Positions 44,996 through 56,424 are shown, counted from the first letter of the stretch. The stretch: 64,000 bases of DNA from Vandiemenella viatica (GCA_031002005.1 CM061920.1:116550095-116614094), one strand, 5' to 3'. Notes: generated by a model from the letters alone, not told the origin. Numbers and translations are program-made.

Positions 44996-45585
44996 CTAGC
45001 TGATACCCGCGACTTCGTACGCGTGGATTAAGAATTTCTTGCCAGAATTGAATGTAGAAAGTTGTTGGTAGCGAAGGATTGGTCTCAAACAACATCGAGT
45101 CGGCATAATATGACCGGAAAGCCATCATCATTGCAAGTCCACCTACGATTTGCCTCGCATTGCACCCCTAACTATGTGATATCTACAGTTTAACATTCAA
45201 TCCGAATAACCGACGGCACAGGCGTGACTCTTACGATCAATTTTTTTTAAATCTTAGCCTCCACGGAGATATGAACCGGAGACCACAATCCAAACATCAG
45301 TAAGCAAGCGCTTTAACCACTGAGCTACTTGACCGTTACATGCAAAAACAGTACAGAGACCTCCACATCCAACGCGTCTGTCTATCGCCATTCAGTAATT
45401 TTTCGAAATTATAAGTCAACATGTATTATTTATACAGATAATTTTTCAACTAAATGTAGACAGTATTTTTCTCCTTGTTTCAAAGGATAAGTGTGCAAAG
45501 TTTCATTGAGATCGGATAAAACTGTGGATTTGTATGAAGAACAAACAAACAAAGATACATACATTGATCTTTAGATATATATAGA
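44996..45585 (-). mobile_element. Non-autonomous Helitron, 590 bp, minus strand, with embedded tRNA-like sequence
   Basis: On the minus strand the 5' end is TCTATATATATCTAAAG preceded by A (45585). The 3' end is CACGCGTACGAAGTCGCGGG, then TATCAGCTAG followed by T (44996/44995). The GCGTACGAAGTCGCG stem, TC start, CTAG end and A/T target are Helitron hallmarks. The 3' end matches family B at 54080 and 61641, but the 5' end differs. Complementary phrases such as TTTGTTTGTTTGTTCTTCAT follow the 5' end. There is no coding sequence. Confidence 0.75.
45256..45337 (-). other. tRNA-like (Pol III promoter) segment inside the Helitron
   Basis: Read on the minus strand: CAAGTAGCTCAGTGGTTAAA gives a near-perfect A box, and GGTTCATATCTCC, about 35 nt further, is a weakened B box (consensus GGTTCGANTCC). 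The spacing fits a tRNA body. The acceptor stem and anticodon arm are not well formed, so it is not a functional tRNA gene but a captured tRNA or SINE head. Confidence 0.6.
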
Positions 45586-45927
45586 TTTTTAATACAATAT
45601 CTTAATCAATACCTCAAAATATTAGTACTATAAACCCTGCATAATAGACAAGAAATAACAGTTTCAAAACTAATTTAAACATCAACAATGCTTTAACAGA
45701 AATTATAATCTTCCTGGGTGACTTCAGGTATGACCTCTTCAGAAGGAATATAATAACGCGACGACTGAAAGTAAATATTGTCAACAAAAAATTTAATTAC
45801 AAGAATAAATGCTTCCCTTGCACGAATTTCTAATAGGTAAATACTAACAACGCTAAAAATTAGTAGTCAGGCATGCTATGGTACTTTTGAAAGCATTGTG
45901 GTTTACGGTTGGTCTCCACTTTGTTCC
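45586..45927. other. No feature recognised
   Basis: AT-rich sequence between the Helitron 5' end and the 45-bp minisatellite. Confidence 0.35.
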
Positions 45928-46062
45928 ACGAGTCTCACTCGTAATGTTTACGCTTGGCCCGCATTTGTTTCCACGAGTCTGAGTCGTGATATCCATGTTT
46001 GGTTCAAAATTGTTATCACGAGTCAGACTCGTCAAAGTACGACAAGGGTTAAAAATGTGACC
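45928..46062. repeat. 45-bp minisatellite, three units, each starting with an imperfect palindrome
   Basis: Palindromes ACGAGTCTCACTCGT, ACGAGTCTGAGTCGT and ACGAGTCAGACTCGT start at 45928, 45973 and 46018, an exact 45-bp period. The rest of each unit is more diverged. Because 45 is a multiple of three, frames on both strands stay open and encode 15-residue repeats (plus 45898-46152, minus 45853-46104). I treat this as repeat DNA and not as a gene. Confidence 0.75.
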
Positions 46063-46550
46063 AAACATTTGGTCCAGTTGTTGAACCGTGTGTCTCGCAG
46101 TCACAGGGGCTCAGCGCGTGGTTGTAGTGTGGAGAAACGAGGACGAAAATAAACGAAGAGACTAGCTCGCTGGTTCCAAAATACCTGCTCGCAGCCGTTA
46201 ATTACGGAGAGGAGCACATTGCGGTCGGCTATTCCCCAGCGCAGCGCAGCGCGGGAGAACTGACTATCCATTACCGGGCTTGTCAAGAGCGGCGGGCGCC
46301 GGCCTCTCGAATTTGTCTTCGTCCACATATCTCGTAACGGGAGTCTCTGTTACCTATTCCCGGGTGTCACACCGATGTATTTGTCTCGTCGCGGGCGACG
46401 AGTGCATTAGCTGAGTGGCTGTAATTTATGTGGAGCGACCCGCAGCGCCCACGCGATTAGGAGTGTGCCCTGCTAAATTTGGATCGGTCACTTGGCGAGC
46501 CGGAGGACTGTGTTTATGTGTTTAGGTTGTCCGTTGGTAATATCTAATAC
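46063..46550. other. GC-rich stretch, unassigned
   Basis: It contains CAGCGCAGCGCAGCGCG (about 46238-46253) and GGCGGGCGCCGGCC (about 46291-46304). It is CpG-rich compared with neighbours, so it may be an unmethylated or promoter-like island or part of an older GC-rich element. There is no supported coding frame. Confidence 0.3.
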
Positions 46551-47600
46551 TAGCAGAGTTACCGGCGCTGCCCGGTATGATCTAGGTTGATTATCTCATA
46601 CAGTAAATATTGAAGGTCAACACAACGATCAATTTAATGCACTTGTGAATCAAATTTCATGTCAATCGCTCCATTTTTCTACACGTATTTGAACGGCTAA
46701 CCCCAGTGTAGCAGAAAAGAGGTGATGTTGATTTATTCCTGCAATATTGTTAGCCATCCTATAAGGAACATGTGTACTAAGTTTCATCATAATAACCACA
46801 GCGATTTGTGCAGCAATACAAACGATGTTTTTTTTTCAGGAAATAGCTCAACAATAAATTACAGAAACACCATTATGCAAACAATAAAGGTTTGAAACAG
46901 TTTATTTTCATGTTAAAACCCATCAGATATGCATTACTTACTATTAACAGCGAATTTAATTTCACTTCTAAACATCAGAGACTGTGCGGCTGAGATCGTA
47001 GTTTCAAAAAGCAACAAATTTTTCGAAACTTTATACACTAAAGGTTTTAAAAAGTCCTCTTTTATGTTCAAACCCATCAAATGTGTATTACTTACTATCA
47101 ACAGCGAATATTATTTCAGTTACAAAAAGTAGAGATTGTAGCAATGTGGCCTCAGATAGTAACTTCAAGAAGCAAAGAAGAAATCGAAAGATTTTTTCAC
47201 TTTATTATTAAAATTAATTTCCACATTTTACACTTTACGTGGTTTCCTCTTCGCATTCGATACGAAAATCTATGGGGGTTTAAAGACTAAAAACCAAAAT
47301 TTAAGAAAGGAAACTTTACATGGGATAATATGGCTATTATCTTTTTACAACGTATGACGTATACATGGTATTTCATCTTTGGTGTTTAAGGCAGTAGTTT
47401 ATCAGATTTTCATTTACCGCTCCTACGATATGTTACGTTGAAGTATAAGACATATCAAAAAATTCAGTTGAGATTGTAAACTTTAAAACGGTGAAATCTT
47501 CCAAGTAGTTTTTTTAGTTTTTCTGGGACAAACTTACCCGGTTTTCGTTTTATAGATAGAGAAACGTATATGTGCTCATCCACTTGTATATTTGAGAAAT
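46551..47600 (-). mobile_element. Helitron-like element, minus strand, 5' limit uncertain
   Basis: On the minus strand the 3' end reads ACCGGGCAGCGCCGGT, a hairpin, then AACTCTGCTAG followed by T (46551). This matches the CTRR plus hairpin rule. The body contains TTTCATGTCAATCGCTCC and AGTTTCATCATAATAACC type phrases (plus-strand reading), common in such elements. I cannot fix the 5' end. ATAGATAGAGAAACG near 47555 is one candidate. Confidence 0.5.
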
Positions 47601-48042
47601 AAAGTTGTAACAAATTTCTGAAATCATAAGCAACCATGTAATTAATAAGATTTAATTCTGTCAGATAGAAAATATATGTGTATGTACAGGGTGTTAAAAA
47701 AATGTAAAATATTTAGGAGGTTGTAGTATGTATCACAATAAGATAAAAATGTCTAATAATCATTGGGTCGCAAACGCGCCTTTGTGAAAATTTCGTGAAT
47801 GATATGCGATGAATAGAGAGATTGGCAGAGTATAGAAAAAAAAAGAACCGTCTTAGCACTTGTGTACTTGTCAGCTGGAATAGGTATGTAGCAAAAAACC
47901 TACAACGCCTTACGAAACAATTAGAAAATACTTTTTTACACTTGAACATACATATGACACATACTAGTGGTAACACAAAACAAAATATAATTTACTTTAA
48001 ATTATCCAGGTAAATCACATTACAAAATGTTTACATTCAAAA
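47601..48042. other. Fragment beginning ACAGGGTGTTA, otherwise unassigned
   Basis: ACAGGGTGTTAAAAAAATG at about 47687 resembles the ends of common insect short elements that begin CAGGGTGTT. No matching opposite end is found. No gene. Confidence 0.3.
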
Positions 48043-49908
48043 TCTTATATATATATAAAAATAGACGTGTTTTTTCCTATATTTCACTTTTCAGCCACCA
48101 CTACCTAGCACAGATCACTGATGTTTGTGGGTGGAAGTAGCATGGAGTTTCCTGTCGTGCACAACGTTGGCCGAATGCCGATAGCTGTGGGGATGTGGGA
48201 GATATAATGATTAAAGTTGGTCAGTGCAGGGCGTTTTCATATTTCGACCAAAAATTCGTATCTCCGTATACTTCTCTTTCCTGCCACAACTACATAACAT
48301 AGACCTTTGGTGTTTGTGTGGTAGTAGAATCGTCTTTCCTGTCGTGCACTATGGTTGTTAGATGTCGGTAGCTATGGGGGTGTGGGAGATATGGGGTTGA
48401 AAGTGGTCGACCTGTGGCAATTTCATACTTCTGCCAAAGACAAAAGTGTCATGGTGTATCACTTTTCAGCGAAAACTATAGATCACAGATAACTGGCGTT
48501 TGTGTGTAGTAGTAGCACAGAGTCACCTTTCGATCACAACAGCGGCCGAATTTCAGAAACTGTGGTACTGTGGTAGATATGGTGGTTGTAAGTGGCCGAC
48601 CAAGGATATTTTCGTATTTCGACTGTCTCCGCATATGTCACTTTTCTGCCACAACTACATAGCATAGAGCATTGGTGTTTGTGTTTGGTAGTAGAATCGT
48701 ATCTCATGTAGTGCACTATGGTTGTTAGATGTCGGTAGCTATGGGGTGTGTGGGAGAAATGGGGGTTGAAAGTGGTCGACCTGTGGCAATTTCATACTTC
48801 TGCCAAAGACAAAAGTGTCATGGTGTATCACTTTTCAGCGAAAACTATAGATCACAGATAACTGGCGTTTGTGTGTAGTAGTAGCACAGAGTCACCTTTC
48901 GATCACAACAGCGGCCGAATTTCAGAAACTGTGGTACTGTGGTAGATATGGTGGTTGTAAGTGGCCGACCAAGGATATTTTCGTATTTCGACTGTCTCCG
49001 CATATGTCACTTTTCTGCCACAACTACATAGCATAGAGCATTGGTGTTTGTGTTTGGTAGTAGAATCGTATCTCATGTAGTGCACTATGGTTGTTAGATG
49101 TCGGTAGCTATGGGGTGTGGGGAAATGGGGTTGAAAGTGGTCGACCTGTGGCAATTTCATACTTCTGCCAAAGACAAAAGTGTCATGGTGTATCACTTTT
49201 CAGCGAAAACTATAGATCACAGATAACTGGCGTTTGTGTGTAGTAGTAGCACAGAGTCACCTTTCGATCACAACAGCGGCCGAATTTCAGAAACTGTGGT
49301 TTGTGGGAGATGGTGGTTGTAAGTGGCCGACCAAGGATATTTTCGTATTTCGACGAAAGGCATGTGTCTCCGCAGATTTCACTTTTCTGCCACGACTACA
49401 TAGCATAGAGCATTGGTGTTTATGTGTGGTAGTAGAATCGTGTCTGTTGTCGTGCACTATGGTTGTTAGATGTCTGTAGCTATGGGGGTGTGGAAGATAT
49501 GGGGGATGAATATGGTCGACCTGCGGCAGTTTCATATTTCTGCCAAAGACGCATGTGTCATTGTGTATCACTTAAGTGAAAACTATCAATCGCAGATCAC
49601 TGGCGTTTGTGTGTGGTAGTAACACAGAGTCTCCCATCGATCACAACGTTGGCCGAATTCGGTAACTGTGGGAGTGTGTGAGATATGTGTTTGAAATTGG
49701 TCGATAATGAATATTTTCGTATTTCATCCAAAGACTTGTGTGTATCCGTAATTTTACTTTGCTGCCGGAACTACATAGCGCAGAAGACTGGTATTTGTGT
49801 GTGGTTAAAAGTATCGAGTCTCCCATCGTGCACTATGGGTGGTTTGATGTCTACAGCTGTCAATATGACTTCTTTACAATCACGAACGAAGTCGTGGGGT
49901 ACCAGCTA
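48043..49908 (+). mobile_element. Helitron family A, copy with three 369-bp tandem units
   Basis: It begins TCTTATATATATATAAAA after A and ends with CACGAACGAAGTCGTG, then GGGTACCAGCTA, directly joined to the next Helitron. The internal marker CGATCACAACAGCGGCC or its variant starts at 48531, 48900 and 49265 (periods 369 and 365). The ends match the short copy at 5766-6516. It has no protein. The repeated minus-strand open frames of about 60-97 codons are by-products of the repeat. The last G of CTAG is missing at the junction. Confidence 0.8.
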
Positions 49909-51938
49909 TCATCATATATATTATTTCTATAAGGTATTTTTTGTCACAAGGCCTATATCTTCCTTCATACTTAACCGAAATCAATGAATGAGGTGTCATT
50001 TAAAGCTTATGGTCTCCACTTGGGTAAATCGTATTTTAAGCAAGAAAGTTTTCAAAATTCGACCCTTAAAAGGCAAAAATGTAAATTTTTCTAAAAATGC
50101 TGTTTTCTGTGTTACGAGTCAGTTATCTCCCTGGATACCTATCTGAAACCGTTTTATGAAGTATCGTTTTAAAGATTAGATCTCCGCTTTAGTGACGATC
50201 ATATATTTAGCCAGAAAGTTTTCGGAATTTGACCCTTAAAGGGCAAAAGTCTCATTATTTTTGCAATGCCGTTTTTGTGTCACGAGCGATTTACCTCCCT
50301 TAATATCTAACCGATATAGATAAATGAGGTATCATATTAAAGAATAAGGTCCCCGCCATGGTAACATTATATTTTAAGAAAGGAATTTTTCGTAATTCGA
50401 CCCTTATAGGGCAAAATGTCACTTTTTCTAAAATGCGTTTTTTGTATCTCGAGCCATTTATCTCCCTGGATATCTAACCAAAACTCGATAAATGAGGTAG
50501 GATTATAAGGAGTAATTTCTCAGCTTTGTGACATCATATTATAAGAAAGAATATTTGGAATTCAACCCTTAAAGGGAAAAAATATAAAATTTTTCTATAA
50601 CGCATTTTTGTGTCACGAGAGCGATTTATCTCCCTTAATATCTAACCGATATAGATAATGAGAGCTATCATATTAAAGAATAAGGTTCTCCGCCATGGTA
50701 ACATTATATTTTAAGAAAGGAATTTTTCGTAATTCGACCCTTATAGGGCAAAAATGTCACTTTTTCTGTAATGCGTTTTTTGTATCTCGAGCCATTTATC
50801 TCCCTGGATATCTAACCAAATATCGATAAATGAGGTAGTATTATCAGGAGTAATGTCTCAGCTTTGTGGCATCATATTTTAAGAAAGAATGTTTTGGAAT
50901 TCAAACCCTTTAAAGGAAAAAAAGTATAAATTTTTCGTATTACCGATTTTTTGTGTCACGGGCGATTAACATCCCTTGATATCTAACCGATATAGATAAA
51001 TGAGGTATCATATTAAAGAATAAGGTCTCCGCCGTGGTAACATTATATTTTAACAAAGGAATTTTTGGTAATTCGACCCTTAAAAGGCAAAAATGTCAAT
51101 ATTTCTAAAATGCGTTTTTTGTATCTCGAGCCATTTATCTCCCTGGATATCTAACCAAAGTCGATAAATGAAGTAGGAATATAAGGAGTAATGTATCAGC
51201 TTTGTGAAATCATATTTTAAGAAAGAATGTTTTTGGAATTCTACCGTTAAAGGAAAAAAGTATAAATTTTTCTATTACCGATTTTTGTGTCACGGGCGAT
51301 TTATCTCCCTTGGTATATAACCGATATAGATAAATGAGGTATCATATTAAAGAATAAGGTCTCCGCCGTGGTAACATTATATTTTAAGAAAGAAATTTTT
51401 CGTAATTCGACCCATAAAAGGCAAAAAAGTCAATTTTTCTAAAATGCGTTTTTTTGTGTCTCGAGCTACTTATCTCCCTTGATATCTATCCGAAATCGAT
51501 AAATCAAGTACGATTGTGAGGAATAATGTCTCAGCTTTGCTGACATCATATTTTAAGAAAGAAGTGTTTGGAATTCAACTATTAAGGGGAAAAAGTATAA
51601 ATTCTTCTACAACGTGTTTTTGTGTCACGAGCCTTATATTTCCCTTGATATCTAATCGATATAGATAAATGACATATCGTATTAAAGACTAAGGTTTCCG
51701 CCATGGTAACATTATATTCTAAGAAAGGAATTTTTCATAATTCGACCCATAAAGCTCAAAAATGTCAATATTTCTAAAATACGTTTTATGTGTTTCGAGC
51801 CATTTATCTCCCTGGATTTCTAACCAAAATCGATGAATGAAGTAGTAGTATGAAGAGTAATGACTGAACTTGGTGACATTATATTCAGCCTCACTATTCA
51901 TCGCATTTTATTCGCGAAATTTCGCACGGGTCGTCTAG
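49909..51938 (+). mobile_element. Helitron family C, copy 1, with two-part tandem units
   Basis: It starts TCATCATATATATTATTTC and ends with a hairpin GCGAAATTTCGC, then ACGGGTCGTCTAG (51926-51938). It is built from alternating half-units of about 165 bp: one with CTAACCGATATAGATAAATG, the other with CTAACCAAA and TCGATAAATGA. The higher-order period is about 335 bp (CCGATATAG near 50311, 50646, 50986, 51321 and 51656). There is no coding sequence. Confidence 0.75.
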
Positions 51939-53293
51939 TATATATTATTTCTATAAGGTATTTTTTTGTCACAAGCCTGTATCTTCCTTCATATTTAACC
52001 GAAATCAATGAATGAGGTGTCATTTTAAAACTTATGGTCTTCACTTTGGTCACATCATATTTTTAAGACATGAAATTTTCGGAATTCGACCCTTAAAGGG
52101 CGAAAATGTCAATATTTCTAAAATGCTGTTTTCTGTTTTACGAGTAATTTATTTCCCTGGATACTTATCTGAAATCGTTTAATGAAGTCTCATTTTAAAG
52201 ATTAAGATCTCTGCTTTAGTGACGTCATATATTAAGACAGAAATTTTTTCGCATTTCGACCCTTAAAGGGCAAAAGTATCAATATTTTTGCAATTCGTTT
52301 TTGTGTCACGACCGATTTATCCTCCCTTAATATCTGACCGATATAGATAAATGAGGTATCATATTAAAGAATAAGGTCTCCGCCGTGGTAACATTATATA
52401 TTAAGAAAGGAATTTTTCGTTTTTCGACCCTTAAAGGGCAAAAATGTTAATTTTTCAAAAATGCGTTTTTTTTGTATCTCGAGCAATTTATCTCCCTGAA
52501 TATCTAAACAAAATCGATAAATGAAGTAGGATTATGAGGAGTAATGTCTCAGCTTTGTGATATCATATTTTAAGAAAGTATGATTTTGGAATTCAACCCT
52601 TAAAGGGAAAAAGTATAAATTTTTCTATAACGCATTTTTGTGTCACGAGCGATTTATCTCCCTTGATATCTAACCGATATAGATAAATGAGGTATCATAT
52701 TAAAGAATAAGGTCTCCGCCGTGGTAACATTATATATTAAGAAAGGAATTTTTCGTTTTTTCGACCCTTAAAGGGCAAAAATGTTAATATTTCTAAAATT
52801 CGTTTTTTGTGTCTCGAGCCATTTATCTCCGTGAATATCTAACCAAAATCGATAAATGAAGTAGGATTATGAGGAATAATGTCTCAGCTTTGTGACATCA
52901 TATTTTAAGAAAGAATGTTTTTGGAATTCAACCCTTAAAGGGAATAAGTATGAATTTTGCTATAACCTATTTTTGTGTCACGAGCGATTTATCTCCCTTA
53001 ATATCTAACCGATATAGATAAATGAGGTATCATATTCAGGAATACGGTCTCCGCCATGGTAACATCATATTTTAAGAAAGGAAATTTTCGTAATTGGACC
53101 CTTAAAGGGCAAAAATGTCAATATTTCTAAAATACTTTTTTTGTGTTTCGAGCCAGTTATATCTCTGGATTTCTAACCAAAATTGATAAATGAAGTACGA
53201 GTATGAAGAGTAATGACTAAGCTTTGGTGACATCATATTCAACCTCACTATTCATCGCATTTTATTCGCGAAATTTTCGCACGGGTTGCCTAG
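51939..53293 (+). mobile_element. Helitron family C, copy 2, head-to-tail with copy 1
   Basis: It begins TATATATTATTTCTATAAGG directly after the CTAG of copy 1 and ends with GCGAAATTTTCGC, ACGGGTTGCCTAG (53281-53293). It carries three higher-order units. The first bases (TCATCA of copy 1) are missing, so this may be a read-through or tandem insertion product. Confidence 0.75.
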
Positions 53294-54080
53294 TCATATT
53301 ATAAATGTGGAAGTAAGTCTCTGTCTTTTTGTTACGTTTTGACGACTAAATGGCAATATGAATATTGATGGAATTTAACAATGAAATAGTGTAGGAAGGA
53401 CACAGGACATTTTTTCGGTATGAATAACAGTTTTAGTCACTAAATTTTAAGAACTTATCGAATGATGAATGACAGACAGATTCGTGTGTTAGTCTGTAAT
53501 GTTACGTTGGTTGCTCAGTCGCGCAGTCTGTTAGTGTTTGATTTGTTAATAAATTTCGATAAGAAACAAAACTTATAATTTAGCAGAGACAATATATGTT
53601 ATTTAGTATAGAAGTCAATTTGCTCTGCACTGTAACTATTCATTTGTGTCTTTATAAAAGTTTCTGGCACCAATTTGTCTTCCTTTTTGACATGCCTTAC
53701 GAACGTAAACCTGGCCTAAGGTGCAGGTCTAGAAGACAATGTGCTGCTATTAGATTATAAGATTCAGATGCTCATGTTGAAGAAAGAAGAAAAAACCAAG
53801 CTGAAATAAAGCTGCCATCAGTTAACCCCCCCCCCCCCCCCGGCCACACACACATACACATCCCCGCACCTTCGCTTACTTTTCTGTTTTTAAATATGTT
53901 GTAAATTGATTCTCTTCATGAGACAGATTAGACGATAGGATGATATAATGATGGCTTCCCATCATATTATATCGACTCGGTGTTGTTTGGGACAAATCTT
54001 ACGTTACTAACAGTTTTCTATATCCAATTCTGGCAATGAAACTCCAAGTCCACGCGTACGAAGTCGCGGGTAACAGCTAG
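53294..54080 (+). mobile_element. Helitron family B, copy 1
   Basis: It starts TCATATTATAAATGTGGAAG directly after the CTAG of the family C element. It ends CACGCGTACGAAGTCGCGGG then TAACAGCTAG, followed by T (54081). The interior includes a C run and ACACACAC tract near 53826-53860. It is nearly identical to 60887-61641, differing by small indels. It has no coding sequence; a frame at 61011-61286 in the other copy is not conserved here. Confidence 0.8.
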
Positions 54081-55480
54081 TTGTAAATAAAATAAATCCA
54101 TAAGTAATAGACTTCACAGCATGAGTAGCATGTATAGTTATTTGGGGTAGTTTTAAGGTTTTGGTAGTGATTTAATGTTCTGTAGTTGGTACGACTGTAC
54201 GATTGGCGGAGGGGGAGGTTGGTTGCTAAGATGGCGCAGAGAGGACCATGAGGGAATGGATATATAGTACTGTGTCCAGGGGCGTAGCTACTATGGGGTT
54301 AGGCGGTGCAGTGCACCGGGGCCCTCACGCTCAGGGGCCCCAAGCCTACCTCAAGGGGCCCCTAAGCGCACCTCTAGGGGCCCTCAAGCGCAGTTTAGAG
54401 GGCCCACGAACCTTCACGGCAAACTGGCGACCTTTTTTTTTTTAGCTCTACCGTCGTCTAAGGGGCCCTGAGAACACAGGAGCTCCTCACTCCCTCGCTG
54501 TGCTCAGGGGGGCCCCAACCACTGCTCACGGGCCCCTAAAGAATAATTCAAGGGCCCTCATCCTCAGTCCAGGGGGCCCCTACCAGCACACAAAGCAAAT
54601 AAAGGTCGCCCGTCTGTCCTGAGGGCCCAAAATAAATTTTTTGCACCAGGCCCTTGTTGACCTAGCTACGCCACTGACTGTGTCGGCTGTGTATTGTGAT
54701 AAACGAATGTTTAAAGTGTACGATAAATTTTGGTAGATAAATGAGTATATTGGTTGATTTATTTGACAATGATATCCGTTGCGCAAAAGTGTATAATTTG
54801 GAAAGCAGTTTATTGAATAATAATAATAATATGCTAAGAGTTATCGCAACCACGGAAATCAACATTAGGGCCATATGTGAAGTTGGCGGGATGTCTACCT
54901 GCTGCTGATTGATAGTGAAGTTAGCAGAGGGACTTAGCACAAGCATTCCTTCCTGGCATTATGGCTTTCAATGAGCAGTGCGCTTAAATTCATAACGAAA
55001 TATTCGTAATTACTCACAAGATTGTAAATAAATGTATAAATTAATTTATTAGTATAGCAGGCTTTCACAGCGTAGTAGTATGTGTAGATGTTGGGGTAAA
55101 TTTAAGCGTTTTTATTGTAATATAGTTATTTATAGTTGGCAGTACTGTACTCACTAACCGAGTATAGGTGGTGAAGAATATGGCGGCCTAAGAGAGCCCC
55201 AGTTGTTGCATAGGCAGGGCTATAATAAATTCTGTATCCGTTTATATACGTGCAATGGTATTAAATAAATTGTGCAAATAGAAAGTACCGGTTGATTTAA
55301 TTTCGTATTGATACCTGTCATACTAGATAGAAAGTGTATTTTAGAATAGTTTTTCATTAAAGTATAATACGCGGGGAGGTAGTGCAACCGTGTGTTACAA
55401 CACTTTGGGGCCATGTGTTGTCATCAGCGGACTGTCTGCCTTCAACTAGTTAATGTTATTTAGTGAGGAGGACAAAAATG
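54081..55480. repeat. Diverged tandem duplication (two copies) of non-mobile-looking sequence
   Basis: 54081-55022 and 55023-55480 share many phrases in the same order: TTGTAAATAAA, TCACAGC, GTAGTATG/GTAGCATG, GTAGTTGG/ATAGTTGGCAGTACTGTA, AAGATGGCGC/AATATGGCGGCC, GGTTGATTTA, GGGCCATGTG, GATGTCTACCTGCTGC/GACTGTCTGCCTTC. Copy 1 is longer because it contains the 400-bp hAT MITE. The function is unknown. Confidence 0.6.
54277..54676. mobile_element. hAT-type MITE, 400 bp, with perfect 8-bp target duplication
   Basis: The ends are CAGGGGCGTAGCTA and, inverted, TAGCTACGCCACTG. The duplication ACTGTGTC lies at 54269-54276 and 54677-54684. The interior is very rich in GGGGCCC-type strings (over a dozen), giving a strong self-complementary structure. 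The paralogous segment at about 55225-55240 lacks the insertion (CTGTATCCG), which confirms it as an insertion. No coding sequence is present; the frame at 54248-54445 is fortuitous. Confidence 0.9.
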
Positions 55481-55542
55481 ATGCCCTTGAAACTAAAGCA
55501 TTACCGGTACTTAAAATATTGTGTGAACGTGATCCTATAGCG

Positions 55543-56408
55543 CAGCGGTTCCCAACCTTTACTGGTACACGACCCACTTTTAAGTAAAAAAATTTTTCGC
55601 GACCCAACTAATAAGAGAGGCTATCTAATATCAGAATGGGTACAGTTGTAAGACCTCGATACGCTATCGACTATCCTATCTTACAAAAAGGTAAATTTTA
55701 GTACAAAGGATATACTATCAACAAAAACAAGGATTGATAATACCTAAAACAACAAACATATTATAAACCGGAAGGCGGCTGGACATACCATCACCTCATC
55801 AAGTTGACTGCTGAAATTCAAAATGCAACTGGTATGCCAAGTCGCTTTTTGGTGGAAACCAGCTGCAGACCTGATTTTAGTGGCTGACAGGTAGGTTTAT
55901 CATTGTGTTTCACTGCACCCAAATGTATGAAAATATGGTAGATTGGTAGCAGGAAAACAGAATGGTAAACTTACCAGTCAACCACTAAAATGGGTTTTGT
56001 AGGTGTTTCCCACCAAGATATGACTTGGTACATCTGTGTTATTTAATTTTCAACTCGAGTTTTAATTAATCCTGCAAATCAGCCGTCAACTCGATGAGGC
56101 GATGCTTTATGCAGACGCCTCCCGCTTTTTTACATGATAATGAAAAATACGTTTAATTATTATAAAAAACACAACTTAAAAATCAGTGAGATTTCTGGCA
56201 ATGGTGTTTGCTGATGAGGGCATCGATATTAGGGTTAACACTGATTAATTTTAAACTTAAGTCACTTTTTACACAGATTATTTCTGTATTTGTTTTTCAA
56301 AACCAATAATATATATTTTTGTGGTAAAAACCTAGATTTTTCCGCGACCCACCAAAACACACGCCGCGACCCACCAGTGGGTCGCGACCCATAAGTTGGG
56401 AACCGCTG
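55543..56408. mobile_element. hAT-type non-autonomous element, 866 bp
   Basis: Terminal inverted repeats are CAGCGGTTCCCAACC and GGTTGGGAACCGCTG-type (right end read as AGTTGGGAACCGCTG), with CGACCCAC further in on both sides. The 8-bp target duplication is CTATAGCG (55535-55542) and CTATAGTG (56409-56416), one mismatch. This is the familiar hAT (Charlie/ZBED-related) end. There is no transposase. An inner palindrome lies at 55768-56126. Confidence 0.9.
55768..56126. repeat. Imperfect palindrome (fold-back) inside the hAT element
   Basis: CACCTCATCAAGTTGACTGCT on the left faces AGCCGTCAACTCGATGAGGCG on the right. Further in, GTGGCTGACAGGTAGGTTTA faces TAAACTTACCAGTCAACCAC and CCAAGTCGCTTTTTGGTGG faces CCACCAAGATATGACTTGG. 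The arms are about 150 bp each and well diverged, so this is an older fold-back carried by the element. Confidence 0.65.
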
Positions 56409-56424
56409 CTATAGTGGAAGAAAA

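Noticed and set aside
45256..45337. A functional tRNA gene on the minus strand
   Set aside because: The A box is good but the B box is degenerate, and the acceptor and anticodon stems do not pair well.
45853..46152. Repeat proteins on both strands over the 45-bp minisatellite
   Set aside because: A period divisible by three keeps both strands open automatically, and there is no promoter, splice site or homologous domain.
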